Source of the DNA: an uncultured Bacteroidota bacterium
GTDB taxonomy: Bacteria; Bacteroidota; Bacteroidia; Flavobacteriales; Flavobacteriaceae
Direction: 5' to 3'
NCBI GenBank assembly: GCA_913060705.1
Contig: CAJXTX010000002.1
Span: 1-64,000 of the forward strand
Length of the DNA stretch: 64,000 nucleotides
Position 1 is the stretch's first letter; each line of letters opens with the position of its first letter. Of this stretch, positions 1 through 9,526 are shown in pieces. The translations under genes and the position numbers were made by a program. Below the pieces are notes generated by a model. The model searched no databases. It was given only the letters and a program-made list of their open reading frames with translations, and had not been told where the DNA came from.

Positions 1-19
1 GCAGGATAAAAAAAGAGCT

Positions 20-1228
20 GTGTTTTACCTTGTTTTTGGCGTTTTTTATTTGTTTCTAGTGATCTACGGATACGGAGCGGTACGGGTTTTACTCACTTCA
101 GTGGTAAAGAAAAGGCTTTACTGGTTTCTTACGCTTATTCCTTTTGTTTTCGGAACACCCCTTCGTTATTTAGGGCTTTCTCTAGGGCCGAAATGGGACG
201 CTTATTTGACAGGACTGTTGTTCGCGATTACCATAGGTCTTTTGCTGGTAAGCGCGCTTTTATTTCTTGAAGATCTCTATCGCTTAGGGCTATTGGTAAA
301 GAAGAAGATTCAGCAACTTCTGGGTAAAGATCAGCCTATGAAGATTGACCGCCGCCGCTTTTTGAGTGCAACAGCGGTAGGGGTAGGGGCTCTTCCCTTT
401 TCGTCTCTTCTCATTGGAATGGGCGCGCGAAATAAGTATACGCTACATACCTATGAACTCAGCTTTGATCGTTTGCCCAAAGCTTTCGACGGTTACACTA
501 TTATTCAGATCTCAGACCTTCACCTCGGAAGCTTCTCTTCACTCGAAGAGTTTCAGCCAGGGCTTGATCTTGTAAATGAACAAGAGGCCGATCTCTTGTT
601 GTTCACAGGAGACATGGTAAACAATCAATCTGCAGAGGCCTTACCTTACATCAACGCCTTAGCGGGGCTAAAGGCGAAGGACGGTAAATATGCGGTATTA
701 GGAAACCACGATTATGGCACCTACAACCGCGATTTCAGCGATGAAATGGCAGATGAAGACGTTCGGCAACTCTTAGCTATTCAAGAAAAAATGGGTTTTA
801 AGACCCTCAATAACGAGAGCGTTTTTATTCAGAGAGAGGACTCCTATTTTAACTTGGTGGGCGTAGAAAATTGGGGCACAGGTAGATTTTTAAAAGCGGG
901 AGATCTGACCAAAGCCACGGCATCTATAGACACTGATGTGTTTACCTTGCTGATGTCTCACGATCCTTCTCATTGGGAAGCCGAAGTAGTCGGATTTGAG
1001 AAGAAAATTGATCTGTGTCTTAGCGGACACACCCATGGATTTCAATTCGGGGTAGAGATTGCAGGCTACAAGTGGAGTCCTTCACAATACAGATATCCTC
1101 AATGGGCCGGAATGTACGAACAGAACGATCGATTAATTAATGTGAATAGGGGCTTTGGATATTTAGGGTATCCGGGTCGCTTTGGAATTTGGCCTGAGAT
1201 CACTAGAATACGGTTAAAATCAAGCTGA
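20..1228 (+). CDS. membrane-anchored metallophosphoesterase (YaeI/calcineurin-like)
   Basis: Calcineurin-type phosphoesterase. The dinuclear metal motifs are visible in order: ISDLHLG (about residue 164), TGDMV (196), GNHDYG (228), then SHDPSHW and SGHTHG towards the C-terminus. About three hydrophobic segments fill residues 1-85. They are followed by R111-R112-R113-F-L and a hydrophobic run, which looks like a twin-arginine signal placed inside the protein, so the catalytic domain is probably outside the cytoplasm. Family members of this kind act on lipid-linked or other phosphoesters, but the substrate here is unknown. The start is taken as GTG at 20. The frame is open to the window edge, so a start a few codons upstream is possible. 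No close partner gene is seen. Confidence 0.85.
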   Translation: MFYLVFGVFYLFLVIYGYGAVRVLLTSVVKKRLYWFLTLIPFVFGTPLRYLGLSLGPKWDAYLTGLLFAITIGLLLVSALLFLEDLYRLGLLVKKKIQQLLGKDQPMKIDRRRFLSATAVGVGALPFSSLLIGMGARNKYTLHTYELSFDRLPKAFDGYTIIQISDLHLGSFSSLEEFQPGLDLVNEQEADLLLFTGDMVNNQSAEALPYINALAGLKAKDGKYAVLGNHDYGTYNRDFSDEMADEDVRQLLAIQEKMGFKTLNNESVFIQREDSYFNLVGVENWGTGRFLKAGDLTKATASIDTDVFTLLMSHDPSHWEAEVVGFEKKIDLCLSGHTHGFQFGVEIAGYKWSPSQYRYPQWAGMYEQNDRLINVNRGFGYLGYPGRFGIWPEITRIRLKSS

Positions 1229-1282
1229 TTGAATTCAGTTCAATGTCAATTTTACTAACTTGCAGCACCAATTGAACAAGAC

Positions 1283-1579
1283 ATGTCAAAATTTGGTGAA
1301 TTAATTGACCTAGAGGTTCCGGTACTCTTCAATTTTTATGCGGAGTGGAATGACGCTTCACTAGCTATGTCTCCGGTCTTAAGAGATGTGGCAGCCGCCC
1401 TTGGTGATAAGGGTAAGGTAATCAAGATTGATGTTGACAAAAACCAAGAGCTTTCTCAGGCACTTCGAATCAAAGGTCTCCCTACCCTCATTATTTATAA
1501 AAAAGGTGAGATGATGTGGCGTCAAAGCGGTGAGCTTGATGCAAATACTTTGCTAGGTATTATTAGCGAATACGTTTAG
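1283..1579 (+). CDS. thioredoxin-fold protein without the CXXC active site
   Basis: A 98-residue single-domain thioredoxin fold. The beta strand and active-site helix can be followed (LFNFYAEW... at residues 15-22), and the cis-proline loop GLPTLIIYKKGE is present with Pro67. Where thioredoxins have WCGPC, this protein has W22-N-D-A-S26, so both redox cysteines are gone while the tryptophan and a downstream proline (P31) remain. It therefore cannot perform dithiol exchange and more likely acts as a binding or chaperone-like module. ATG at 1283 is the only good start. It ends 4 bases before the 3' end of the convergent DUF2723 gene, with no terminator between them. Confidence 0.85.
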   Translation: MSKFGELIDLEVPVLFNFYAEWNDASLAMSPVLRDVAAALGDKGKVIKIDVDKNQELSQALRIKGLPTLIIYKKGEMMWRQSGELDANTLLGIISEYV

Positions 1580-1583
1580 CCTC

Positions 1584-4500
1584 TTAATCTTCTAACTGAG
1601 CTTGTGCTCCTTCAAGGATGTATACAAGATCATTGATATATCCGTTGTAGCGCTCGGTGAAGGGCGCTATAAATTCTTCGTCATCAGCGTCGGTAGATAA
1701 ATCGAGGACTCTTCTTGCGGCCTCAAGATCACTGTAAATTTCTTCAATACGTCGATAGCTCTCATCTGCATTAAGAGTGGTGTAATACTCCAAGTGATCG
1801 AGGTAAAGCGTGAGCAATTCAGTTGAAAGTGATTGCGCCTTTTCAACTGCTCCGATCGCGTAATAACCTTGTATAAAAGGCTCTACAAAGGCGTAAAACC
1901 TAAAGGCTTTAAGGGGCATCTTGGAAACGGCCAGATCAATGATGTTTTCTGCCTTATCGAATTTCTCTTCAGCGATCAATTGCTCTACTAGCCGCGCCAT
2001 ATTGCTTCTAAAAGAAATACCTTGAGCACGCGTTTGCGGATCGATATAGACAGAGGGGTCATCTGAATTTCCCCAATCCCATTTCATCACGATATCGTAC
2101 ATAAGATCGGTATCGATTCTTCCCATATCGAAAGCACCCTTGTCTTCGGTGAAAATAGGTACAAGCTTGAATACCAATCCGTCTAGTTGTAGATAGTCTT
2201 TCATGTAGAGGTACTCTCCACTGTCAAGGCTACCCCCTGAGAAATAAATTGGGCGTTTCCACTGATTGGTATGAAGAATGTCTAGCATCAAGAGGCGGTT
2301 TTTTGGGAGCGCACTTTGAGGTAAGTCAATATCGATATATGGAACAATGAGAGCGCTGTCTTTTGCGGCTACCAGCCCTGAGGCGAGTACGGCTTCTTTG
2401 TCTACAGGAACCCTAATCTTATGCGTCGGATAATAGACAATGTCGAGTTGATCATCTGTAAAATCGGACATATCTACACCGCGTTGCCTCATGAGATAAC
2501 TGATTTTGGTCTCGGGTTTTCCGCTGCTGACCCAATCCATAAACTTCCCGATGTCCCAACGCTCTTCGGAAACTTCTGGAACTGGCTGATAATAGATTAC
2601 ATCCCGTGTTCCGAAGCGGTATTGGTTGTGAGAGAGTTGGGAGGGTATAGGGTCGCTCTCATACGCCTTACGCTTCATTTGATCGATGTACCAGTCAGTG
2701 GCGAGCAGACTTGAATTGATGATGCGCACATCTGTCCTGTATCCTTCGATTTCTTGAACGTACCAAAGCGGAAAGGTGTCGTTGTCTCCAATAGTAAAAA
2801 GAAGGGAGCCTTGGTCTTCAGCGGTAGAGTCTAGATAAGCCATAGCTGTTGAACGCGCCGTCTTGCGATCGGAGCGATCGTGGTCGTCCCAATTTTCAAA
2901 GGCCATGAGTCCTGGGACGGCTAAAACGCAAACTGCCACCGAGGCCAAGGAAATTGAAGGCTTCAATACTGGGGTTGCACGGCGCAAGGCTTCTATAAGG
3001 CCAAGCACTCCTAGGCCCACCCAAATGCTGAATATAAAAAAGGATCCAACCAAAGAATAGTCGCGCTCTCTTGGTTGAAAAATGGTAGGATTCGTATAGA
3101 ATTGAATGGCGAGTCCGGTAAAAAGGAAGAAGACCAAAAGGGTATAAAACGATTTCCAGTCGCGCTTGGCATTGAAGTAAAGGCCAATTAAACCTAGGAT
3201 AAAGGGTAGAAAGTAATAGGTGTTTCTGGCCTTATTGTTCTCTAGATCCTCAGGAAGATTAGATTGGTTTCCTAGGCGCAAGCTATCTACGAAAGAGATG
3301 CCACTTAGCCACTCTCCGTTTGCGTTAAACCGGCCTTGCTCGTCATTTTGGCGTCCAATAAAGTTCCAAAAGAAGTAACGCCAATACATATAGTTGAATT
3401 GAAAATCGAGGAGGTACGTTAAATTCTGCCCAAAACTTGGAGGACGCACCTCTATATATTCTGCAAAGCTTTTTAAGAAATCAATGTATTGCGCTGTATC
3501 AATATCGCCTTCAGCACTCATTTGTCTGAATTGAGCAATTGCTGAGCGGAGTTCGCTATCTCCTTGGTAGCGCGGATTGATTGAAAAATCGAGACGGCCG
3601 TAATAGCGCATGTAATTTTCTGCAGATGAGGCGCTCCACATCCGTGGCAAAAACCCAACGTGATCCGGATTTGGCCCTTGAATAGCGCCTTTGTAGGCGT
3701 TTACGATTTCGTATCGCTGTAATTTTTGATTCTTCTCGTACTTCGGAGTTCCGTCTTGATCAGGCCCAGCCGGAGCAAAGTAATCTGAATAAAAAGATCC
3801 GTAAAAGGGGCTCTCAGGTGCCGGATACTGTTCGCGATTGTAGTAGGCCAGCAGGGCGCGTGCATCCTCAGGATTGTTCTCATTGACCACAGTTTGAGCG
3901 TTTGCCCTGATGGGCAACATCAGCCAAGTAGAGAATCCGATGATAAAAAATAAGACCATGTGGGCAACCACATGAACCTTTTGCCACTTCATTTGCTTGC
4001 TCTTTCGGATTGCATATACTATAAGTGCGGCTAAGGCAATTCCGGTTATTATAGAACCTGAATTAAAGGGTAGGCCAATTTGGTTGACAAAAAACACCTC
4101 GGCAGCTCCAAATAATTTCAAGACATAAGTGAGAGAAAAGCGATACACTAAAAAGAGTAAACCCACCACACTAAGGTTGGCGATAATGAAATTTTTAGGA
4201 GTGATTTTTTCGGTGGTCTTAAAGTAATAGAGTAGCCCGATTGAGGGTATGGCTAAAAACCCCATAAACTGAATTCCGAATACCAGACCCACAACAAAGG
4301 CAATCAAAACGAGGTAACGATCTCCGTTTGGGTGATGCAGACGATCGGTCCATACTAGACCAAGCCAAAGCAAAAGAGCCATCACAAGACTAGCCATGGC
4401 ATAGACCTCTGTTTCTACCGCATTAAACCAGAAACTGTCAGAGAAACCAAGAGTCAATGCCCCGACAACTCCCGCACCCAATACGCCAACAATAGAGGTA

Positions 4501-4865
4501 GTATCAGTAATGGGTTCATCGGTATTTAAGTTATTGCGTTTGCGCAGCAACTTTTCTCCGAGATTCACGATAATCTTAAAGGTGAAAAAGAGGGTAAAGG
4601 CACTAGAAACTACAGAAACCCAATTCACCATTAAGGCGATCTTTTCAACATTCGAAAAGGCGAAAGTGGCAAAGAAGGCCCCTATCAATTGAAAAAGGGG
4701 TGCTCCCGGAGGATGTCCGATTTGTAATTTTGCTGAGGTTGAGATGTATTCTCCGGCATCCCAAAAGCTTCCGGTGGGCTCGACGGTCAATCCGTAAACT
4801 GCGAGTCCGATAACAAAGATGATCCAAGAAACTATGCGGCGATCGCGCTGTAATTCAAACTGCAT
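1584..4865 (-). CDS. DUF2723 multi-pass membrane protein (GT-C-like, protein O-mannosyltransferase-type fold)
   Basis: A 1093-residue protein with many membrane segments in residues 15-340 and a second group around residues 560-680, then a soluble C-terminal half rich in Tyr, Asp and helices (residues 690-1093). The N-terminal block, with PTGSFWDAGEY followed by KLQIGHPPGAPLF, is the signature of the DUF2723 family. This family is related to GT-C glycosyltransferases that use lipid-linked sugars, with an acidic residue in the first outer loop (here D36 or E38). A role in protein or envelope glycosylation is inferred from the fold and not shown here. Length is usual for Bacteroidota members. 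It reads away from tRNA-Gln, and its stop lies 4 bases from the thioredoxin-like gene. Confidence 0.85.
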   Translation of the reverse strand: MQFELQRDRRIVSWIIFVIGLAVYGLTVEPTGSFWDAGEYISTSAKLQIGHPPGAPLFQLIGAFFATFAFSNVEKIALMVNWVSVVSSAFTLFFTFKIIVNLGEKLLRKRNNLNTDEPITDTTSIVGVLGAGVVGALTLGFSDSFWFNAVETEVYAMASLVMALLLWLGLVWTDRLHHPNGDRYLVLIAFVVGLVFGIQFMGFLAIPSIGLLYYFKTTEKITPKNFIIANLSVVGLLFLVYRFSLTYVLKLFGAAEVFFVNQIGLPFNSGSIITGIALAALIVYAIRKSKQMKWQKVHVVAHMVLFFIIGFSTWLMLPIRANAQTVVNENNPEDARALLAYYNREQYPAPESPFYGSFYSDYFAPAGPDQDGTPKYEKNQKLQRYEIVNAYKGAIQGPNPDHVGFLPRMWSASSAENYMRYYGRLDFSINPRYQGDSELRSAIAQFRQMSAEGDIDTAQYIDFLKSFAEYIEVRPPSFGQNLTYLLDFQFNYMYWRYFFWNFIGRQNDEQGRFNANGEWLSGISFVDSLRLGNQSNLPEDLENNKARNTYYFLPFILGLIGLYFNAKRDWKSFYTLLVFFLFTGLAIQFYTNPTIFQPRERDYSLVGSFFIFSIWVGLGVLGLIEALRRATPVLKPSISLASVAVCVLAVPGLMAFENWDDHDRSDRKTARSTAMAYLDSTAEDQGSLLFTIGDNDTFPLWYVQEIEGYRTDVRIINSSLLATDWYIDQMKRKAYESDPIPSQLSHNQYRFGTRDVIYYQPVPEVSEERWDIGKFMDWVSSGKPETKISYLMRQRGVDMSDFTDDQLDIVYYPTHKIRVPVDKEAVLASGLVAAKDSALIVPYIDIDLPQSALPKNRLLMLDILHTNQWKRPIYFSGGSLDSGEYLYMKDYLQLDGLVFKLVPIFTEDKGAFDMGRIDTDLMYDIVMKWDWGNSDDPSVYIDPQTRAQGISFRSNMARLVEQLIAEEKFDKAENIIDLAVSKMPLKAFRFYAFVEPFIQGYYAIGAVEKAQSLSTELLTLYLDHLEYYTTLNADESYRRIEEIYSDLEAARRVLDLSTDADDEEFIAPFTERYNGYINDLVYILEGAQAQLED

Positions 4866-4917
4866 TTGTACCCGTTTTTGAGCCTAATTAAGGCCTACGA
4901 AATTAGCGTTTTTAATT

Positions 4918-4947
4918 TTTGCAGATTCTAAGAATAGTTTAAATTTG
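4918..4947 (+). promoter_or_regulatory. promoter for tRNA-Gln (TTTG-N18-TAAATTTG)
   Basis: TTTG at 4918-4921 and TAAATTTG at 4940-4947 match the Bacteroidota housekeeping consensus (TTTG, 17-23 bases, TAnnTTTG) exactly. The tRNA begins 18 bases after the -7 element. This is one of the best promoter matches in the window. Confidence 0.75.
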
Positions 4948-4964
4948 CACCCTCGATTGAGTAG

Positions 4965-5036
4965 TGGCCTATGGTGTAATTGGTAACACAGCTGATTTTG
5001 GTTCAGTCGTTCAAGGTTCGAGTCCTTGTAGGCCAA
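4965..5036 (+). tRNA. tRNA-Gln (anticodon UUG)
   Basis: A full cloverleaf can be drawn. The acceptor stem TGGCCTA/TAGGCCA pairs perfectly and has the U1-A72 pair typical of glutamine tRNAs. The anticodon stem GCTGA/TCAGT carries loop TTTTGGT with anticodon TTG, and the T-arm contains GGTTCGAGTCC. The discriminator base is A5036 and CCA is not encoded. A 12-bp hairpin terminator follows. Confidence 0.95.
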
Positions 5037-5077
5037 CATCTTTTTCAAGAGTGCCGTTTAGTGCATTCTAAAAGCTT

Positions 5078-5109
5078 AAAAGAGGGGACAGTAGTCCCCT
5101 CTTTTGTTA
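5078..5109 (+). terminator. strong hairpin with U-tract between tRNA-Gln and rimP
   Basis: A perfect 12-bp stem, AAAAGAGGGGAC at 5078-5089 and GTCCCCTCTTTT at 5094-5105, with loop AGTA, followed by G then TTAC. It has the form of an intrinsic terminator for the tRNA transcript. It ends only 6 bases before the rimP start codon, so in any transcript that reads through, the stem would cover the rimP ribosome-binding region. Confidence 0.8.
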
Positions 5110-5111
5110 CT

Positions 5112-5588
5112 ATGGCAGAAGAATTTAAAAATAAGGTTAACGATTTGTTGGAGGCTTTTTTACAGAAGCGACCTGACCTTTTTTTAATTGATTTTACGAT
5201 TTCTTCTGATCACAGTATCAAAGTAGTCCTCGATGGGGACAATGGCGTAAGTGTAAACGACTGCATTGAGGCTTCACGGGCTATAGAACATCAATTAGAT
5301 CGTGAAGTGCATGATTTTTCACTAGAGGTCTTCTCAGCAGGGGCCACCGCTCCATTGCAGCTACCCAGACAATACAAACAACACATTGGAAGGGTGCTCA
5401 AGGTTGAGACCGCAGGAGCCAAATACAAGGGAGTTCTGACCGAAGTCAATGACCAGATGATTGGTTTATCATGGAAAGAGCGCCAACCTAAACCGGTGGG
5501 TAAAGGTAAAGTGACCGTAGAATGTTCACAGCAGATTAATTTTAACGAGATTACAAAAGCACAAATAGAAATAACGTTCAAGCCCTGA
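5112..5588 (+). CDS. rimP: ribosome maturation factor RimP
   Basis: A 158-residue RimP, needed for 30S subunit maturation. The N-terminal alpha/beta domain is seen in DLFLIDFTISSDHSIKVVLDGD and VSVNDCIEASRAIEHQLD, and the family's SAGATAPLQLPRQYKQHIGR block follows (usual form SPG...PL). A C-terminal Sm-like domain follows. ATG at 5112 is chosen because upstream in-frame codons run through the tRNA and the terminator hairpin. It is the first gene of rimP-nusA-infB and nusA starts 2 bases after its stop. There is no visible Shine-Dalgarno, and the start sits directly behind the hairpin at 5078-5105. Confidence 0.95.
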   Translation: MAEEFKNKVNDLLEAFLQKRPDLFLIDFTISSDHSIKVVLDGDNGVSVNDCIEASRAIEHQLDREVHDFSLEVFSAGATAPLQLPRQYKQHIGRVLKVETAGAKYKGVLTEVNDQMIGLSWKERQPKPVGKGKVTVECSQQINFNEITKAQIEITFKP

Positions 5589-5590
5589 TC

Positions 5591-6823
5591 ATGGAAAATT
5601 TAGCATTAATCGAATCTTTTTCTGAGTTCAAAGACGACAAGTTTATTGACAGAGTGACGCTTATGGCCATTCTAGAAGAAGTGTTTAGAAACACACTGAA
5701 GAAGAAATTTGGTTCTGACGATAACTTCGATATCATCATTAACCCAGACAAGGGAGATCTTGAGATTTGGAGAAATAGGGTCGTGGTAGATGACGGAATG
5801 GTTGAAGACGAGAACGAAGAGATCTCACTCTCTGAGGCCCGAAAAATTGAACCTGACTTTGAAGTAGGTGAAGATGTTTCAGAAGAGGTAAAGCTCGTGG
5901 ATCTTGGCCGACGTTCAATCTTGGCGTTGAGACAGAATCTAGTGGCTCGAATTCAAGAACACGATAACACTACCATTTACAAGCAATTTAAGGATCTTGA
6001 GGGCGAGTTGTTCACTGCTGAGGTGCATCATATTCGTCATAAAGCGATCATATTACTTGACGATGAAGGAAACGAGATCATTTTACCTAAAGATCGTCAG
6101 ATCCCTTCAGACTTTTTTAGAAAAGGTGACAACGTGAGAGGTGTAATTGAAAGCGTTGAATTGAAAGGAACAAAGCCTACCATCATTTTATCACGAACTT
6201 CACCTAAGTTCTTAGAGCAACTCTTCTTCCAAGAAATCCCAGAGGTTTTTGACGGATTAATCACCATAAAAAAGGCGGTTAGGATTCCTGGAGAAAAGGC
6301 GAAGGTCGCTGTTGACTCATATGACGACCGTATCGACCCGGTTGGAGCGTGTGTCGGAATGAAGGGTTCTAGAATTCACGGAATTGTTCGCGAGTTGGGG
6401 AATGAAAATATAGATGTCATTAACTGGACCAATAACAAGCAACTACTAGTAACACGCGCGCTGAGCCCTGCAAAAGTAAGTTCGGTGAAGCTTAACGATG
6501 AGAATATGACCGCTCAGGTATACCTAAAGCCTGAGGAGGTTTCAAAAGCCATTGGACGAAGCGGGCATAACATACGTCTTGCCGGACAGCTTACGGGATA
6601 TGAAATTGACGTCTTCAGAGAAGGAGTTGAAGAAGATGTTGAATTGACAGAATTCTCGGATGAGATCGATGCATGGATCATTCAGGAATTCAAGAAAATT
6701 GGGTTGGATACGGCACGCAGTGTGCTCGAGGTAGATATTGAGGACCTTATTAAACGTACAGACCTAGAAGAAGAGACGGTACGTGAGGTTGTCCGCATAC
6801 TCAAATCTGAGTTTGAAGACTAA
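5591..6823 (+). CDS. nusA: transcription termination/antitermination factor NusA
   Basis: A 410-residue NusA, an RNA polymerase-bound elongation factor that modulates pausing, termination and antitermination. The order is an N-terminal polymerase-binding domain (1-125), an S1 RNA-binding domain (about 130-200, around FKDLEGELFTAEVHH), then two KH domains. VGACVGMKGSRIHGIV lies in KH1 and VSKAIGRSGHNIRLA in KH2. A short acidic C-terminal helical region is present, but the long acidic repeats of the E. coli protein are absent, as is usual in Bacteroidota. It lies between rimP and infB, 2 bases after rimP, and is almost certainly co-transcribed with it. Confidence 0.97.
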   Translation: MENLALIESFSEFKDDKFIDRVTLMAILEEVFRNTLKKKFGSDDNFDIIINPDKGDLEIWRNRVVVDDGMVEDENEEISLSEARKIEPDFEVGEDVSEEVKLVDLGRRSILALRQNLVARIQEHDNTTIYKQFKDLEGELFTAEVHHIRHKAIILLDDEGNEIILPKDRQIPSDFFRKGDNVRGVIESVELKGTKPTIILSRTSPKFLEQLFFQEIPEVFDGLITIKKAVRIPGEKAKVAVDSYDDRIDPVGACVGMKGSRIHGIVRELGNENIDVINWTNNKQLLVTRALSPAKVSSVKLNDENMTAQVYLKPEEVSKAIGRSGHNIRLAGQLTGYEIDVFREGVEEDVELTEFSDEIDAWIIQEFKKIGLDTARSVLEVDIEDLIKRTDLEEETVREVVRILKSEFED

Positions 6824-6827
6824 CTTT

Positions 6828-6835
6828 TATATTTG
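6828..6835 (+). promoter_or_regulatory. possible internal promoter for infB (TATATTTG)
   Basis: TATATTTG matches the -7 consensus and lies 45 bases before the infB ATG, just after the nusA stop. The nearest TTTG upstream (6812-6815) is only 12 bases away, so the -33 element is poor. infB may have its own promoter in addition to read-through from rimP-nusA. Confidence 0.4.
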
Positions 6836-6880
6836 CACTAAGCCGCCTTCCATAAGTAAATAATAGACGAAAACGATTGT

Positions 6881-9526
6881 ATGTCTGATTTAGAAACGAT
6901 AAGATTAAATAAAGTACTTCGAGAATTGAATATCTCGCTTGACCGTGCTGTAGAGCATCTGAAAGAGAAAGGTCATGAGATAGAGGCTCGTCCTACGACA
7001 AAAATTAGCGGAGAGGTCTATCAGGTTCTTTTAGATGAGTTTCAAACAGATATGTCTAAGAAAGCCGCCTCGCAAGAGGTGAGCGAAGAGAAGCGCAAAG
7101 AAAAAGAAGCGCTTTTGCAGCAAATTGAAAAGGAGCAAGAAGAAAAGCGTCAGGCAAAAGAAAAGAAAGAAACGGAGGTCATAAAGGCCAAAAGCAACAT
7201 CGTACAGCCTAAGACTGTAGGTAAGATTGATCTAGAGCCTAAAAAGCCAGCTAAAGAAGAACAGGAAGCGCCAAAACCAGAGGTTGTTGAAGCCCCGGTA
7301 GAGGAGACTCCTAAGGATGCGCCCAAGGCTGAAGTTATTACACCTGAAGCTCCAGCTCAGGAAGCTGAAACTCCAAAAGAAGAAGAGGGTTCAGATCAAA
7401 TCAAGACCCAGTATCAAAAGTTGTCAGGTCCGAAGTTAACCGGTACCACTATTGATTTAACGCAGTTCGAAAAGAAGAAGAAAGAAACTTCTTCTGGCGG
7501 TAATGCACAGAACGCAGATCGCAAACGCAAGCGCAAGCGCATTGTTAACGAAAAAGGTGATGGTGGACAACGCGGGCAGTCTGGAAAAGGCAGAGCGTCT
7601 CAAGCGGTGCGTGCTGAGCCTAGTGATGAAGAGGTACAGCGTCAAGTACGAGAAACGCTCGAAAAACTTCAAGGAAAGAGCTCGAAAGGTAAAGGAGCAA
7701 AATACCGTCGCGAAAAGAGAGACCTGCACAAGCAGCAGACCGAAAAAGAGTTAGAACAACAAGAGCTCGAAAGTAAGATCCTCAAGGTTACCGAATACGT
7801 AACTGTAAATGAGGTGGCGACAATGATGGATGTATCAACCACCCAGATTATCTCTGCCTGTATGTCTTTAGGGATAATGGTGACGTTGAACCAACGCCTT
7901 GATGCAGAGACTTTGTCTATTGTTGCTGAAGAATTTGGATACGAAGTTGAGTTTGTTCAGACTGAACTCGAAGAAAATATTGAAACGGATACTCAAGATC
8001 CAGAGGAGTCTTTAAAACCGAGGGCTCCGATTGTGACTGTTATGGGTCATGTCGATCACGGTAAGACCTCGCTATTGGACTATATCCGTAAAGAAAATGT
8101 AATTGCCGGTGAGAGCGGTGGAATCACACAGCATATTGGGGCGTATTCAGTGACGCTTGAAGACGGTCAGCGTATGACTTTCTTAGATACCCCAGGTCAC
8201 GAGGCCTTTACCGCCATGCGTGCCAGAGGTACACAGGTTACAGATATTGCAATTATAGTTATTGCTGCTGATGACAACATCATGCCCCAAACAAAAGAAG
8301 CTATTGCCCATGCTCAGGCTGCAGGTGTGCCGATCATTTTTGCGATTAATAAGGTAGACCGCCCTGAAGCGAATCCAGATAAGATTAAGGAGGGACTTGC
8401 AGGTATGAATTTACTTGTTGAAGACTGGGGTGGAAAGATTCAATCTCAAGATATTTCAGCAAAGACCGGTCAAGGAGTTAAAGAGCTTTTAGAGAAGGTG
8501 CTTTTAGAGGCAGAATTGCTAGAACTCAAAGCAAATCCTGAACGTAAAGCTTCGGGAACAGTGGTTGAAGCTTTCTTAGATAAAGGTAGAGGATATGTAT
8601 CTACCGTATTGGTTCAGAACGGATCACTCGCTATTGGAGATTTTGTACTTGCGGGTACCTCTAGTGGTAAAGTGAAAGCCATGCAAGATGAACGTGGAAA
8701 CGCAGTTAAGACGGCAAGTCCTGCAACGCCTATATCGATCCTAGGATTGGACGGTGCTCCTCAAGCAGGAGATAAATTTGTGGTGCTAGAGGACGAAAAA
8801 GAAGCGAAGCAAATTGCACTGAAGCGCATGCAGTTGCAGCGTGAGCAAAGTGTGCGAGCACAGCGACAACTTACCCTTGACGAAATTGGAAGACGAATCG
8901 CTATAGGTGATTTCCAAGAATTGAATATTATCTTAAAAGGTGATGTAGACGGTTCAGTCGAGGCTTTAAGTGATTCGTTCCAGAAGTTGTCTACCGAAGA
9001 AATTCAGGTGAAGATTATTCACAAGGGTGTAGGAGCTATCACTGAATCAGATGTGCTTCTTGCTAGTGCATCCTCAGCGGTTGTCATCGGATTCAATGTG
9101 AGGCCAATGGGTAATGCCAGAACAGTGGCCGAAAAAGAAGAAGTGGATGTTCGTACCTACTCGATTATCTATGATGCCATTGATGATATCAAAAAGGCCA
9201 TGGAGGGCATGCTTAGCCCAGAAATGAAAGAAGAAGTCAGTGGAACGGCTGAGATTCGAGAAACCTTTAAGATCTCTAAAGTTGGTACCATCGCTGGGTG
9301 TATGGTATTGACCGGTAAGATCTTTAGGAACTCAAAAATCCGAGTCATCCGTGACGGTGTTGTAATTCACGACGGAGAATTAAGCTCTCTTAAGCGATTC
9401 AAAGACGATGCCAAAGAAGTGGCAAAAGGATATGATTGTGGACTTCAGATCAAGAACTTCAATGATATCCAGATCAACGATCAATTAGAGGCCTACAGCG
9501 AAGTAGCTGTTCAGAAGAAGCTCTAA
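6881..9526 (+). CDS. infB: translation initiation factor IF-2
   Basis: An 881-residue IF-2, the GTPase that brings fMet-tRNA to the 30S subunit. Residues 1-60 form the N-terminal helical module. Residues 65-310 are a long Lys/Glu/Pro/Ala-rich linker. A second small helical domain (about 305-360) precedes the G domain, with G1 GHVDHGKT near residue 389, G3 DTPGHE and G4 NKVD. Domains II to IV follow, including [11 protein letters not shown] and the C-terminal initiator-tRNA-binding barrel. It is the last gene of the rimP-nusA-infB group. Its stop overlaps the 3' end of the convergent SPOR gene by 4 bases. Confidence 0.97.
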   Translation: MSDLETIRLNKVLRELNISLDRAVEHLKEKGHEIEARPTTKISGEVYQVLLDEFQTDMSKKAASQEVSEEKRKEKEALLQQIEKEQEEKRQAKEKKETEVIKAKSNIVQPKTVGKIDLEPKKPAKEEQEAPKPEVVEAPVEETPKDAPKAEVITPEAPAQEAETPKEEEGSDQIKTQYQKLSGPKLTGTTIDLTQFEKKKKETSSGGNAQNADRKRKRKRIVNEKGDGGQRGQSGKGRASQAVRAEPSDEEVQRQVRETLEKLQGKSSKGKGAKYRREKRDLHKQQTEKELEQQELESKILKVTEYVTVNEVATMMDVSTTQIISACMSLGIMVTLNQRLDAETLSIVAEEFGYEVEFVQTELEENIETDTQDPEESLKPRAPIVTVMGHVDHGKTSLLDYIRKENVIAGESGGITQHIGAYSVTLEDGQRMTFLDTPGHEAFTAMRARGTQVTDIAIIVIAADDNIMPQTKEAIAHAQAAGVPIIFAINKVDRPEANPDKIKEGLAGMNLLVEDWGGKIQSQDISAKTGQGVKELLEKVLLEAELLELKANPERKASGTVVEAFLDKGRGYVSTVLVQNGSLAIGDFVLAGTSSGKVKAMQDERGNAVKTASPATPISILGLDGAPQAGDKFVVLEDEKEAKQIALKRMQLQREQSVRAQRQLTLDEIGRRIAIGDFQELNIILKGDVDGSVEALSDSFQKLSTEEIQVKIIHKGVGAITESDVLLASASSAVVIGFNVRPMGNARTVAEKEEVDVRTYSIIYDAIDDIKKAMEGMLSPEMKEEVSGTAEIRETFKISKVGTIAGCMVLTGKIFRNSKIRVIRDGVVIHDGELSSLKRFKDDAKEVAKGYDCGLQIKNFNDIQINDQLEAYSEVAVQKKL

